Source: an uncultured Granulosicoccaceae bacterium (lineage in GTDB: Bacteria > Pseudomonadota > Gammaproteobacteria > Granulosicoccales > Granulosicoccaceae). From it: 64,000 bases of DNA. Shown one piece after another: positions 54,578-62,401 of the stretch; position 1 is the stretch's first letter; each line of letters opens with the position of its first letter. The notes below the pieces were generated by a model. It was given only the letters and a program-made list of their open reading frames with translations. It did no database searches and was not told where the DNA came from. A program made the translations under genes and the position numbers. Location: positions 1-64,000 of the forward strand of contig CALGLE010000049.1 of NCBI GenBank assembly GCA_937930305.1, written 5' to 3'.

Positions 54578-55138
54578 CTAACTCGACCCTTTCAACCCCA
54601 GCTTGACGCCAACATCACGCAGCTCCACATCAATAAAGTTACTGGCTTCGGTGTTGATGGTTAGCTCGTCGATCCAAACCACTTGAAACGGGTCTCGATA
54701 AGCGGCAGCAACCGCCAATACTGAGTGATCTCTGGTGCTATCGATAACGATCGAACGTTCCTCTCCGGGTTGCAGTGTTAGGGTCGATAACGGTTCAACG
54801 GCCGCATCACTAGATTTAAATACATCCTGAAATTCTTTTTGGGTAATGTTCACATCCGGTGTGTTAAGAAACACCAATACGCGGATAGGAAGCGCGTTAC
54901 CGCTTTTATCGACGTTGGTGTTGGGTTGTGCCGTTAACTTTATGGCGACAGAGTACGGTTGCTCAGACAACGGTACAGGGATGTTAATTTCGGGTGGAGG
55001 CGGTGGCTTGCCGGTGAGTGACGAAAGTAGGCCGCATCCGCTTAGCAGAAAAGATAGGCAAACAGTGACAGTGACGATTAAAGGTTTAATCGTGTTAGAA
55101 ATCGGGTGTCCTGCCCAACTCTTTGATCTTCCGTTCAT
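54578..55138 (-). CDS. tssJ: T6SS outer-membrane lipoprotein TssJ
   Basis: The product is 186 residues. The lipoprotein signal ends in Leu-Leu-Ser-Gly-Cys at about 31-35. The mature part has the beta-sandwich features of TssJ (YSVAIKLTAQPNTNVDKSGN ... LPIRVLVFL). It anchors TssM to the outer membrane. The ATG at 55138 overlaps the end of tagH by 44 bases; no better start is seen. Confidence 0.92.
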   Translation of the reverse strand: MNGRSKSWAGHPISNTIKPLIVTVTVCLSFLLSGCGLLSSLTGKPPPPPEINIPVPLSEQPYSVAIKLTAQPNTNVDKSGNALPIRVLVFLNTPDVNITQKEFQDVFKSSDAAVEPLSTLTLQPGEERSIVIDSTRDHSVLAVAAAYRDPFQVVWIDELTINTEASNFIDVELRDVGVKLGLKGSS

Positions 55139-56531
55139 AGGCTTTTCTAAATTCCCTGCTAAACAATTCGTCGAAGTCGCTTACGGCTTCATCACGAAGA
55201 ACAGCGTACCGTTCTTCATAACTTTCCCACAGCTTAGCTTCTTTCCTTAGCGGGATGCTAGCGGATATCGGAGACTCGCTCTCTAGTTTTTCTTCTAGTA
55301 TCTGTGGATCAAACTCTCGAACCAATGTGGCAACAGCGGCTTTCATGCCTTCTAACATGGCCACTTGATGAAGGTTTAAATCACTTATTGCCTGATCTAC
55401 AGCGTGTTCGGTGGTTAAGTAACCTGGGTCACCGCTGTTAAACAAAAGTTTAGTTAAAGCATCATTTGCACTATACGAAAATTTAAGCGGATTATTGTCT
55501 GATCGATCTAATGTGGTTAGGTCACTTTTAATCGCTCTTTTAATTTCAGTCCGTGACTTTAGTAACTGCATTAACCCATCGGTTAATTGCGAAAGCAATC
55601 GACCGGTGGAAAACATATCCAAGTTTCGATGTTCAGCATGTGCCTGACTGTCTGTTAACCCAGCACCTTTTAGAAATTGGTTAACGCTTTGCTGTTCTTT
55701 TGGATAAGAATTATGGCCCTTAGACGCAGCCTGTTGCGGCGGCAGCGGCCGGTGTCTTTTTGGTGGTGCATCATTTACATAGGGCCTTGGGATTTCTTGA
55801 CGATGGCGATCGGGTTTTGGTTGCCCACCCACTGGGGGTTGGGGTGTTTTTATGTCATCCCATGGGTCTGGCTTACCGGAACTGTGTGGAAGATCAATGG
55901 CTACAGTTTCTTGTGAGGCACTGGTTTCAGGCCTCGATTGAGATATCGGTTTAACTGGAGGCCTATATGCCGGAGAAGGTGCAGAAGGCGTCGGTGGGGG
56001 TTCATTCGTGGATTCGCCTATCCCTTTATGCCAATCTTCTCCTGCAAACGGATCGGGATTTTGCCCGGTAAATGCCGGTGAATTTTCAATGGCGGGCGAA
56101 ATCGGCTTTTGTACCTCAAATGCACTGTCGCTGTTTTCAAATACATCGAAAGGATCACTGGACATTGCGGGCCCGCTGGGTGAATTTTGACGCATCGGCT
56201 TGGTCGATTCATCTTGCAATGCCAGTTCAAGGGTGTAGTCACCAATGGATATTAGGCATCCATGGTTGATGGAGATTGTTTGGTCTCTTCCAATCGGGCT
56301 ATTCGCGTTATCGATGAACACGCCATTCGAGCTGCAATCTCTTATTCTTACTGTCTGACCTTCCAACGTGACGATGGCGTGGTTTGCCGAGATATAGCGG
56401 CTCGGGTCCTCCAAGCGATAGTCGCAATTAGCCGAACGCCCTATCACAATAGGGAACGCAGAAAATACTCGGCTGTTTGCGTCCGATGCTGGGTTACCGC
56501 AAAAGCTCTTTATTCGCAGTGCGACTTGCAT
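55095..56531 (-). CDS. tagH: T6SS FHA-domain protein (TagH/Fha1-type)
   Basis: The product is 478 residues from the ATG at 56531. The N-terminal FHA domain shows the phosphothreonine-binding residues in VIGRSANCDYRLED, ISANHAIV and DCSSNGVFIDN. A long Pro-rich linker follows (about 125-285), then a conserved C-terminal TagH domain (QAHAEHRNLDMFSTGRLLSQL). In HSI-1 the Fha protein is the PpkA substrate. This is the first gene of the minus-strand T6SS run, divergent from tssA over 432 bases. Confidence 0.92.
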   Translation of the reverse strand: MQVALRIKSFCGNPASDANSRVFSAFPIVIGRSANCDYRLEDPSRYISANHAIVTLEGQTVRIRDCSSNGVFIDNANSPIGRDQTISINHGCLISIGDYTLELALQDESTKPMRQNSPSGPAMSSDPFDVFENSDSAFEVQKPISPAIENSPAFTGQNPDPFAGEDWHKGIGESTNEPPPTPSAPSPAYRPPVKPISQSRPETSASQETVAIDLPHSSGKPDPWDDIKTPQPPVGGQPKPDRHRQEIPRPYVNDAPPKRHRPLPPQQAASKGHNSYPKEQQSVNQFLKGAGLTDSQAHAEHRNLDMFSTGRLLSQLTDGLMQLLKSRTEIKRAIKSDLTTLDRSDNNPLKFSYSANDALTKLLFNSGDPGYLTTEHAVDQAISDLNLHQVAMLEGMKAAVATLVREFDPQILEEKLESESPISASIPLRKEAKLWESYEERYAVLRDEAVSDFDELFSREFRKAYERKIKELGRTPDF

Positions 56532-56963
56532 TACAACTCCGTTCCACCTCACATTTTAATTAACGCTTGTCGAGCAAGCGTAGGTAATCATCTTTGCAAT
56601 CATGCGGGATGAATAACACATACCCAGAGTGAATAACCAACCCAGGGCGTGTGAGTTATTACCTGGAGACAAATTCAGCTTCACCAACAATGTGTACAGC
56701 ACATGATACGAAATTCTAGTTTCAAAGTGAATTAACTTAACTTTAGTCTAAGGGTTTTGATTTTAGTGCAATACATTCGTTCAGTTGTTTTGTTTTATCA
56801 GCAGTAACAAGGCAACATGCACGGAATTAAATCGCATCGCTGTATGGGTTATAGACGTTGTCGTCGGTAACAAGCCAGTGGTTCCTACTCTTAAGGTTAA
56901 CTTTAAGAGAATTGGGGATTTAATGTAGAACTTTAGCGATGTCAACAATCTTGGAAGTTGTCA
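56532..56963. promoter_or_regulatory. divergent T6SS control region (432 bases without a gene)
   Basis: The gap between tagH (minus) and tssA (plus) is AT-rich with no ORF of note. It holds a small hairpin ACGCTTG / CAAGCGT at 56563-56581 in the tagH leader and the palindrome at 56888-56909 before tssA. I did not find a clear sigma-54 or textbook sigma-70 pair, though AT-rich -10-like stretches exist on both strands. Confidence 0.6.
56888..56909. promoter_or_regulatory. 22-bp imperfect palindrome upstream of tssA
   Basis: The site reads CTCTTAAG-GTTAAC-TTTAAGAG, symmetric apart from one G/T pair, centred about 65 bases before the tssA start. It looks like an operator for a dimeric regulator. 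Related half-sites (TTAACTTAACTTTAG) occur about 160 bases upstream. Confidence 0.5.
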
Positions 56964-58289
56964 GTGGATCGGAATACGTTACAAGAAATAGCAAGTACAC
57001 CGGAGTTTCAAGCGCTGGCTGTGGAAGCGCTGGGCACGCCTGAGCGCGCGATGGGTGAATCGGTAATCGCAGCTCAACCTCCCAATTGGAAAGAGGTTGC
57101 CAGGCTCGCTACGGATTTAAAAACACAGTTCCCGTTACATTTGCCCACGCTCATTTACTTCACGAAGGCGCGTGTTAATACGCATGGGTTTGCAGGCCTT
57201 AATGAATCACTGACACAGATAAACGACTTACTGGGTCAGCATTGGAATGAACTGCATCCGTTTGAAGACACGGACGATCCGGACGATCCTTGGTACGAAC
57301 GAGTCAATTTGATTCGTGAAGTATCGGAAGATCCTGCGTTCATTGACGCGCTACGGCGCGCTCCGCTGATTTCTGTTCGTGGTATTGGTACCTATTCAGT
57401 TCGCGATATGGATATCACAGCAGGGGTTGTGCGTGCGGATTCGGATGAATCGGCGCACTGCCAAGAAGGGTTGTTGAAAGGGGCCTTGTCTGAGCTTGGC
57501 ACGGATGAAGTCACGAAAATTCAACAGGCATTGGCGTCTTGTGTGGAAGGTGCTCAGTCGCTAGTGGATGCGTTGGAAACTCAGAACGTGTCAACGGCTA
57601 AAGACATGGTGAGCCCCCTGAGCCAATGCGTAAGTGGGGCTTTAGCAAGATTTGAAGAGTACGCCAGTGAGCAATTACTTCAATCCAGCGCACCGGAGAT
57701 GGAAGCTCACACCACGGATGCGCTTGCGGCAGAGCAGCCAACTCAAAATTCAGTCAGTTCGGCTGAGCAAGCCGCGGCAGTGAGTTCATTCACGTCTAGA
57801 ACGGATACCATTTCCTCATTAAATCGCATCATCGCGTACTACCAAGCCTATGAGCCGGCAAGCCCGGTTGCCATCTTTGCTGCACGGGCTCGCGATTTAG
57901 TGCCCAAGAACTTCTTTGAGGTACTGACGGATTTAGCGCCCGGTAATGACGGCAACTTAGGTGGATGTTTAGAAGTTTTGCACGGCGAGCCGTTGAAATA
58001 TTTGTTAGCTGATAGTTTTCAGCGCCATGTTTCCGGTGGCGGCCATCACAACCCGGAACTCAACGCTGATACACCGACGGATTCAAGCCTTTCCTCGCGT
58101 GAAGATGTGATGAAAGAACTCAGCGAAATAGAGAATTATTTTCGCGTGCGAGAACCTGCTAGCCCCATTCCATTGCTTATTGCGGAAATGCGGCGATTGG
58201 TCCCACGATCCTTTACAGAATTATTAAGCGAATTTTCGAAAGTCACTGCGGAGCAAGGTTCAGTGGAAGCTGAAGCTGAGCCGAGTTGA
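56964..58289 (+). CDS. tssA: T6SS protein TssA (ImpA N-terminal domain)
   Basis: The product is 441 residues from the GTG at 56964, with GGAAG seven bases upstream; a TTG at 56958 is too near that site. The ImpA/TssA N-terminal domain is at about 40-150 (HWNELHPFEDTDDPDDPWYERVN). The C-terminal part has two similar segments, ...ISSLNRIIAYYQAYEPASPV near 285 and ...MKELSEIENYFRVREPASPI near 390, each followed by RDLVPKNFFEVL / RRLVPRSFTELL, an internal repeat. It caps or primes the sheath. Confidence 0.92.
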   Translation: MDRNTLQEIASTPEFQALAVEALGTPERAMGESVIAAQPPNWKEVARLATDLKTQFPLHLPTLIYFTKARVNTHGFAGLNESLTQINDLLGQHWNELHPFEDTDDPDDPWYERVNLIREVSEDPAFIDALRRAPLISVRGIGTYSVRDMDITAGVVRADSDESAHCQEGLLKGALSELGTDEVTKIQQALASCVEGAQSLVDALETQNVSTAKDMVSPLSQCVSGALARFEEYASEQLLQSSAPEMEAHTTDALAAEQPTQNSVSSAEQAAAVSSFTSRTDTISSLNRIIAYYQAYEPASPVAIFAARARDLVPKNFFEVLTDLAPGNDGNLGGCLEVLHGEPLKYLLADSFQRHVSGGGHHNPELNADTPTDSSLSSREDVMKELSEIENYFRVREPASPIPLLIAEMRRLVPRSFTELLSEFSKVTAEQGSVEAEAEPS

Positions 58290-58353
58290 TTGAGAAGTTT
58301 GACGCGGTAACACCACAAACACCTTATATGAATTAAGAAAATGGAGAGATTAA

Positions 58354-58869
58354 ATGTCCAGTAGTCAAAAAAACATCGCTCGAAATCGCGCACCACGTGT
58401 GCAGATTGAGTATGACGTTGAGCAGTATGGAGCGGAAAAAAAGATTCAGCTTCCGTTTGTGATGGGCGTTATGGCGGATTTGTCTGGAAATGCCGGTGAT
58501 GCAAAAGGCTCGGTAGATGATAGGAAATTCAGCGAAATTGATGTAGATAATTTTGATGATTATCTGAAGTCCACCAAACCCAAAGTGAAGATGAGTGTGC
58601 CCAATGCCTTAACCGGTGAAGGTGATCTTAGCGTTGAACTGTCTTTTGAAAGTATGGATGACTTTTCTCCAGCTGCCGTTGCATCCAAAGTGGATTCATT
58701 AAGCAAACTGCTGGATGCGCGTACGGAGCTGGCCAATTTAAAAACCTATATGGATGGAAAAGCGGGTGCCGAGGAGCTTTTACAAAAAGTGCTTGATGAT
58801 CCTGAGCTTTTAAAGTCTCTGGCGGCATCACCAAAAGCAGAAGAGTCTGAAGAGAAGGGAGAAGAGTAA
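58354..58869 (+). CDS. tssB: T6SS sheath protein TssB
   Basis: The product is 171 residues. The N-terminal NRAPRVQIEYDV and FVMGVMADLSG motifs are standard for TssB/VipA. It forms the contractile sheath with TssC, whose start is at 58869, overlapping the stop by one base. The ATG has a GGAGAG site upstream. The C-terminus is acidic (EESEEKGEE). Confidence 0.96.
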   Translation: MSSSQKNIARNRAPRVQIEYDVEQYGAEKKIQLPFVMGVMADLSGNAGDAKGSVDDRKFSEIDVDNFDDYLKSTKPKVKMSVPNALTGEGDLSVELSFESMDDFSPAAVASKVDSLSKLLDARTELANLKTYMDGKAGAEELLQKVLDDPELLKSLAASPKAEESEEKGEE

Positions 58870-60356
58870 TGGCTGAAGAAACAGTAGCGGAAGCGGCAGA
58901 AGCATCCGAAACGCTGACGCAAGATGATTTTCAATCGATGCTGGATCAGGAGTTCCGTCCCCGGTCCCCGGAGGCACGCAGTGCTGTAGAGGAGGCCGTA
59001 GCCACGTTGGCTCAACAGGCCTTACAAGATACTCAAGTCATCTCAGACGATGTGTTGTCGACCATTGATTCCATCATTGCTGAAATTGACAAGAAGCTAA
59101 CGGAACAGACCAACCTAATTATCCATGGTGAGGAATTCACTAAGCTTGAAGGTGCATGGAGAGGCTTACATCATTTGGTGAATAACACCGAAACTGATGA
59201 GCAACTGAAAATCCGTGTCATGAACATCGAAAAGAAAGAAGTGGGTAAAACCTTAAAGAAGTTCAAAGGTGTTGCATGGGATCAAAGCCCCTTGTTCAAA
59301 AAAATCTATGGTGCGGAATACGATCAGCTTGGTGGCGAGCCTTACGGCTGCATTGTGGGCGATTATCATTTTGATCACAGCGCGCCCGATGTTGAAATTC
59401 TCAATGGCATGAAGCAAATTGCGGCGGCTTCACATGCGCCGTTTATCACAGGCGCTGATCCATCTGTCATGCAAATGGAATCCTGGGAAGAGCTGTCCAA
59501 TCCTCGAGACTTAACCAAAATATTGAGTACGCCCGAATACGCGGCGTGGAATTCTCTGCGGGATTCGGAAGATTCTCGCTACTTAGGATTGGCTCTGCCA
59601 CGCTTTTTGGCGCGTGTTCCCTATGGCGCTAAAACCGATCCGGTGGAGGCGTTTGATTTTGAAGAAGACAACAGCGCAGGTTCAAAAAGTTATGTATGGG
59701 CAAATTCAGCCTATGCCATGGCTGTGAATATCAACCGCTCATTTAAAGAGTATGGCTGGTGTTCACGCATAAGGGGTGTGGAATCGGGCGGAACGGTTGA
59801 CGGGCTGCCTGTGCACACTTTCCCCAGTGATGATGGCGGTGTGGACATGCAATGCCCAACCGAAATTTCAATAGGCGATCGTCGTGAAGCAGAGCTTGCC
59901 AAGAATGGTTTTATGCCGTTGTTGCACCGAAAAAATACGGATTCCGCGGCGTTCATTGGCGCGCAATCATTGCAGCGACCGGCTGAGTACGATGATCCGG
60001 ACGCAACTGCTAATGCAAACCTGGCGGCACGATTACCGTATTTGTTCGCCACTTGCCGTTTCGCGCACTACTTGAAATGCATGGTTCGCGACAAAGTGGG
60101 CTCTTTTAAAGAGCGTGACGAAATGCAGCGCTACTTGCAAGATTGGATCATGCAATACGTTGACGGTGACCCTGAGTCCTCAGGTGAAGTCACAAAAGCG
60201 AAAAAGCCACTGGCCAATGCGGAAGTTGTGGTGGAAGAGGTGCCAGGTAACCCAGGTTACTACTCGTCGAAGTTTTTCCTGCGACCTCACTACCAACTAG
60301 AGGGATTGTCGGTATCCCTTCGATTGGTGTCCAAACTGCCTTCAGCAAAAGGGTGA
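58869..60356 (+). CDS. tssC: T6SS sheath protein TssC
   Basis: The product is 495 residues, the usual length. Typical features are LEGAWRGLHHLVNNTE, VGDYHFDHSAPDVEIL, PRFLARVPYGAKT and the C-terminal PGYYSSKFFLRPHYQLEGLS. It forms the large sheath subunit with TssB. Confidence 0.97.
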   Translation: MAEETVAEAAEASETLTQDDFQSMLDQEFRPRSPEARSAVEEAVATLAQQALQDTQVISDDVLSTIDSIIAEIDKKLTEQTNLIIHGEEFTKLEGAWRGLHHLVNNTETDEQLKIRVMNIEKKEVGKTLKKFKGVAWDQSPLFKKIYGAEYDQLGGEPYGCIVGDYHFDHSAPDVEILNGMKQIAAASHAPFITGADPSVMQMESWEELSNPRDLTKILSTPEYAAWNSLRDSEDSRYLGLALPRFLARVPYGAKTDPVEAFDFEEDNSAGSKSYVWANSAYAMAVNINRSFKEYGWCSRIRGVESGGTVDGLPVHTFPSDDGGVDMQCPTEISIGDRREAELAKNGFMPLLHRKNTDSAAFIGAQSLQRPAEYDDPDATANANLAARLPYLFATCRFAHYLKCMVRDKVGSFKERDEMQRYLQDWIMQYVDGDPESSGEVTKAKKPLANAEVVVEEVPGNPGYYSSKFFLRPHYQLEGLSVSLRLVSKLPSAKG

Positions 60357-60371
60357 ATTTTCACGAAAATT
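60356..60371. repeat. inverted repeat at the tssC stop codon
   Basis: AATTTTC and GAAAATT (7-bp arms, 2-base spacer) lie at the end of tssC, in the 138-base tssC-hcp gap. Too AT-rich to be a firm terminator; it may help set relative hcp expression. Confidence 0.35.
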
Positions 60372-60494
60372 ACGTACCTGATTCAACAGAGCGGGATGCG
60401 GGAACGGCGTAATCTTTATTTCAGCAGCAACAAACGCTGCGAGTAACTTTACTTAACAAATTTCGCACGAATCACGTGCACTAGGAGAATTAAA

Positions 60495-60980
60495 ATGGCT
60501 GTTGACATGTTTTTGAAAATCGAAGGTATCGACGGTGAGTCACAAGACGATGCACACGGCAATGAAATTGATGTAGTGGGCTGGTCTTGGGGTTTGACAC
60601 AAGGTGGAACAACGCACATGGGTGGCGGCAGTGGCGCAGGTAAAGTCAATGTGCAAGACATCTCGTTTGTAAAGTACGTCGACGCGGCTTCCGCAAGCTT
60701 AATGCAGCATTGCATGTCGGGTAAGCACATTCCCGAAGCCACTTTATCCTTACGCAAAGCAGGTGATGGGCAAAAGGTCTACAGCACCATCATCATGAAG
60801 GACTTAATTGTTTCTTCCGTAAGCCACGGTGGTTCAGAGCATGACGAACGCCTGCAAGAGTCCATTACCTTGAACTTTGGCTCGGTTGAATACGTTTATA
60901 AGCCACAAAAGTCTGACGGTAGCTTTGATGCGGACAAGACAGCAGGTTGGGACATCGCTGCAAATAAGCCGCTGGTTTAA
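60495..60980 (+). CDS. hcp: T6SS tube/effector protein Hcp
   Basis: The product is 161 residues with the Hcp fold (MFLKIEGIDGESQDDAHGNE, then DVVGWSWGLTQGGTTHMGG and DISFVKYVDAASASL). It forms the inner tube. The start has AGGAG upstream. A large hairpin follows its stop. Confidence 0.97.
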   Translation: MAVDMFLKIEGIDGESQDDAHGNEIDVVGWSWGLTQGGTTHMGGGSGAGKVNVQDISFVKYVDAASASLMQHCMSGKHIPEATLSLRKAGDGQKVYSTIIMKDLIVSSVSHGGSEHDERLQESITLNFGSVEYVYKPQKSDGSFDADKTAGWDIAANKPLV

Positions 60981-61012
60981 TTTAACCACCAACGACAAGT
61001 GTCTCTCCATTA

Positions 61013-61060
61013 TGCCCCTGGCTCTGAACGCATTGTTCAGAGTTAGGGGCACACTTTTCT
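61013..61060 (+). terminator. large hairpin after hcp (attenuating terminator)
   Basis: TGCCCCT (61013-61019) pairs with AGGGGCA (61045-61051), and inside it CTCTGAAC (61022-61029) with GTTCAGAG (61035-61042), separated by a two-base internal loop; CACTTTTCT follows. It would stop part of the transcript, so that hcp is made in excess over tagJ and tssE. Confidence 0.7.
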
Positions 61061-61094
61061 AACCCTGAAATTTCACAAGAGCGTCGATTCCTTA

Positions 61095-61901
61095 ATGACC
61101 ATGAACGCAGAACAACTGGTACAGAGTGGGGACTTAGACAAGGCACTGAGTGCGTTGCAAAACCAAGTGCGTGATGACCCTTCAAACAGTTCGCTGAGAA
61201 TATTCTTATTTCAGCTGTTGTGTGTAGGTGGTGATTGGAATCGGGCATTGACACAAATGTCGGTGTCTTCAGATTTGGACAGTGAAGCGAAACTGATGGC
61301 TCAAGCCTATGCCGAGGTTATTCAGTGTGAAGTGTTTCGTGAGGCCGTTTTTGCAGGAGAGAAGCAACCGTTAATATTCGGCGAACCGGCGGCCTGGGTC
61401 GCTGATCAATTGCAAGTATTGTCACTGGCCGCCAGCGGCCAGGGTGAATCGGCTTTCGAATTAGCGCTGAAAGTCAGTGACGCCGCCCCGTCTACGCCGG
61501 GTACGATCGATGATCAAGCGTTTGACTGGATGACTGATGGGGACATGCGTATCGGACCAATGATTGAGGCCATCATCAACGGTAAATACTATTGGGTGCC
61601 CATGATGAATATTGAGAGCATCGAAGTCGCACAGCCGGTTGATTTAAGAGATCTTGTTTGGGCGCCAGTTGCATTCAAATGGAAAAATGAAGGGGAAACC
61701 CATGGTTTCATCCCTGCGCGTTACCCATTAAGCGATCAGGATGATTCCGCCTCAAAGCTATCACGTCGAACGGCGTGGCAGGCTCATGGCGAGAATTTTT
61801 ACAGTGGCGTTGGGCAACGAATGTTCTGTACCGACAAGGACGAATATTCTCTTCTCGATTGTCGAAAAATTCAATTTAGCCCACGAGCTGACGAGGCCTA
61901 A
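61095..61901 (+). CDS. tagJ: T6SS accessory protein TagJ (ImpE family)
   Basis: The product is 268 residues. The N-terminus has TPR-like character (LVQSGDLDKALSALQNQVRD) and the ImpE/TagJ core is clear in AFDWMTDGDMRIGPMIEAIINGKYYWVPM and LVWAPVAFKW. TagJ (HsiE1) binds TssB in HSI-1-type systems. Its end meets the tssE start (61903). Confidence 0.88.
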   Translation: MTMNAEQLVQSGDLDKALSALQNQVRDDPSNSSLRIFLFQLLCVGGDWNRALTQMSVSSDLDSEAKLMAQAYAEVIQCEVFREAVFAGEKQPLIFGEPAAWVADQLQVLSLAASGQGESAFELALKVSDAAPSTPGTIDDQAFDWMTDGDMRIGPMIEAIINGKYYWVPMMNIESIEVAQPVDLRDLVWAPVAFKWKNEGETHGFIPARYPLSDQDDSASKLSRRTAWQAHGENFYSGVGQRMFCTDKDEYSLLDCRKIQFSPRADEA

Positions 61902-61902
61902 G

Positions 61903-62397
61903 GTGTTGGATCAAACGCCACGTGATCGGTTGCTTCCCTCGCTACTGGATCGGTTGACCGATGAAGAGCCCAAGCGAAAAGAGGAAACTCGCGAGCGGCG
62001 TAGCATCAATATGCGCGACCTTCGCGATGCGGTACTGCGCGACCTAGAATTTTTATTCAATACCACCAATTATGAATGTGGGTTTCGAGATGAGCTGAAT
62101 CCTGTGGTGCGAGACAGCGTCATCAACTATGGGCTTCCCGCATTATCAGGAAACATTTTCAGCTCCTCAGACTTAACCCGAATTCAACAAGAAATTAAAC
62201 ACTGCGTTCAAGTATTCGAACCCAGAATATTAAAAGATACGGTGAAAGTAAAAATCGTGCACGACGATAGCGCATCGCGTCGGTCATTGATATTTCAGAT
62301 TGAAGGTACTCTTTGGGGCAACCCTATGCCTGAAGCGTTATTTTTACGCACCGAACTCGATCTTGAGTTGGGCGCTGTGAAAGTGTCGGAGCACTAA
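61903..62397 (+). CDS. tssE: T6SS baseplate protein TssE (gp25-like)
   Basis: The product is 164 residues from a GTG at 61903 (GAGG eight bases upstream); the frame is open back to 61741 inside tagJ but that part shows no TssE similarity. The N-terminal LLPSLLDRLTDEEP and the gp25-like core (VLRDLEFLFNTTNYECG ... VINYGLPALSG) are clear. It joins the baseplate with TssF, TssG and TssK. Confidence 0.92.
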   Translation: MLDQTPRDRLLPSLLDRLTDEEPKRKEETRERRSINMRDLRDAVLRDLEFLFNTTNYECGFRDELNPVVRDSVINYGLPALSGNIFSSSDLTRIQQEIKHCVQVFEPRILKDTVKVKIVHDDSASRRSLIFQIEGTLWGNPMPEALFLRTELDLELGAVKVSEH

Positions 62398-62401
62398 GAC
62401 C

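Noticed and set aside
56563-56581. Small hairpin before tagH as a terminator
   Set aside because: It lies in the leader of tagH, not after a gene, has only a 7-bp stem and lacks a proper T-tract; noted only as part of the control region.
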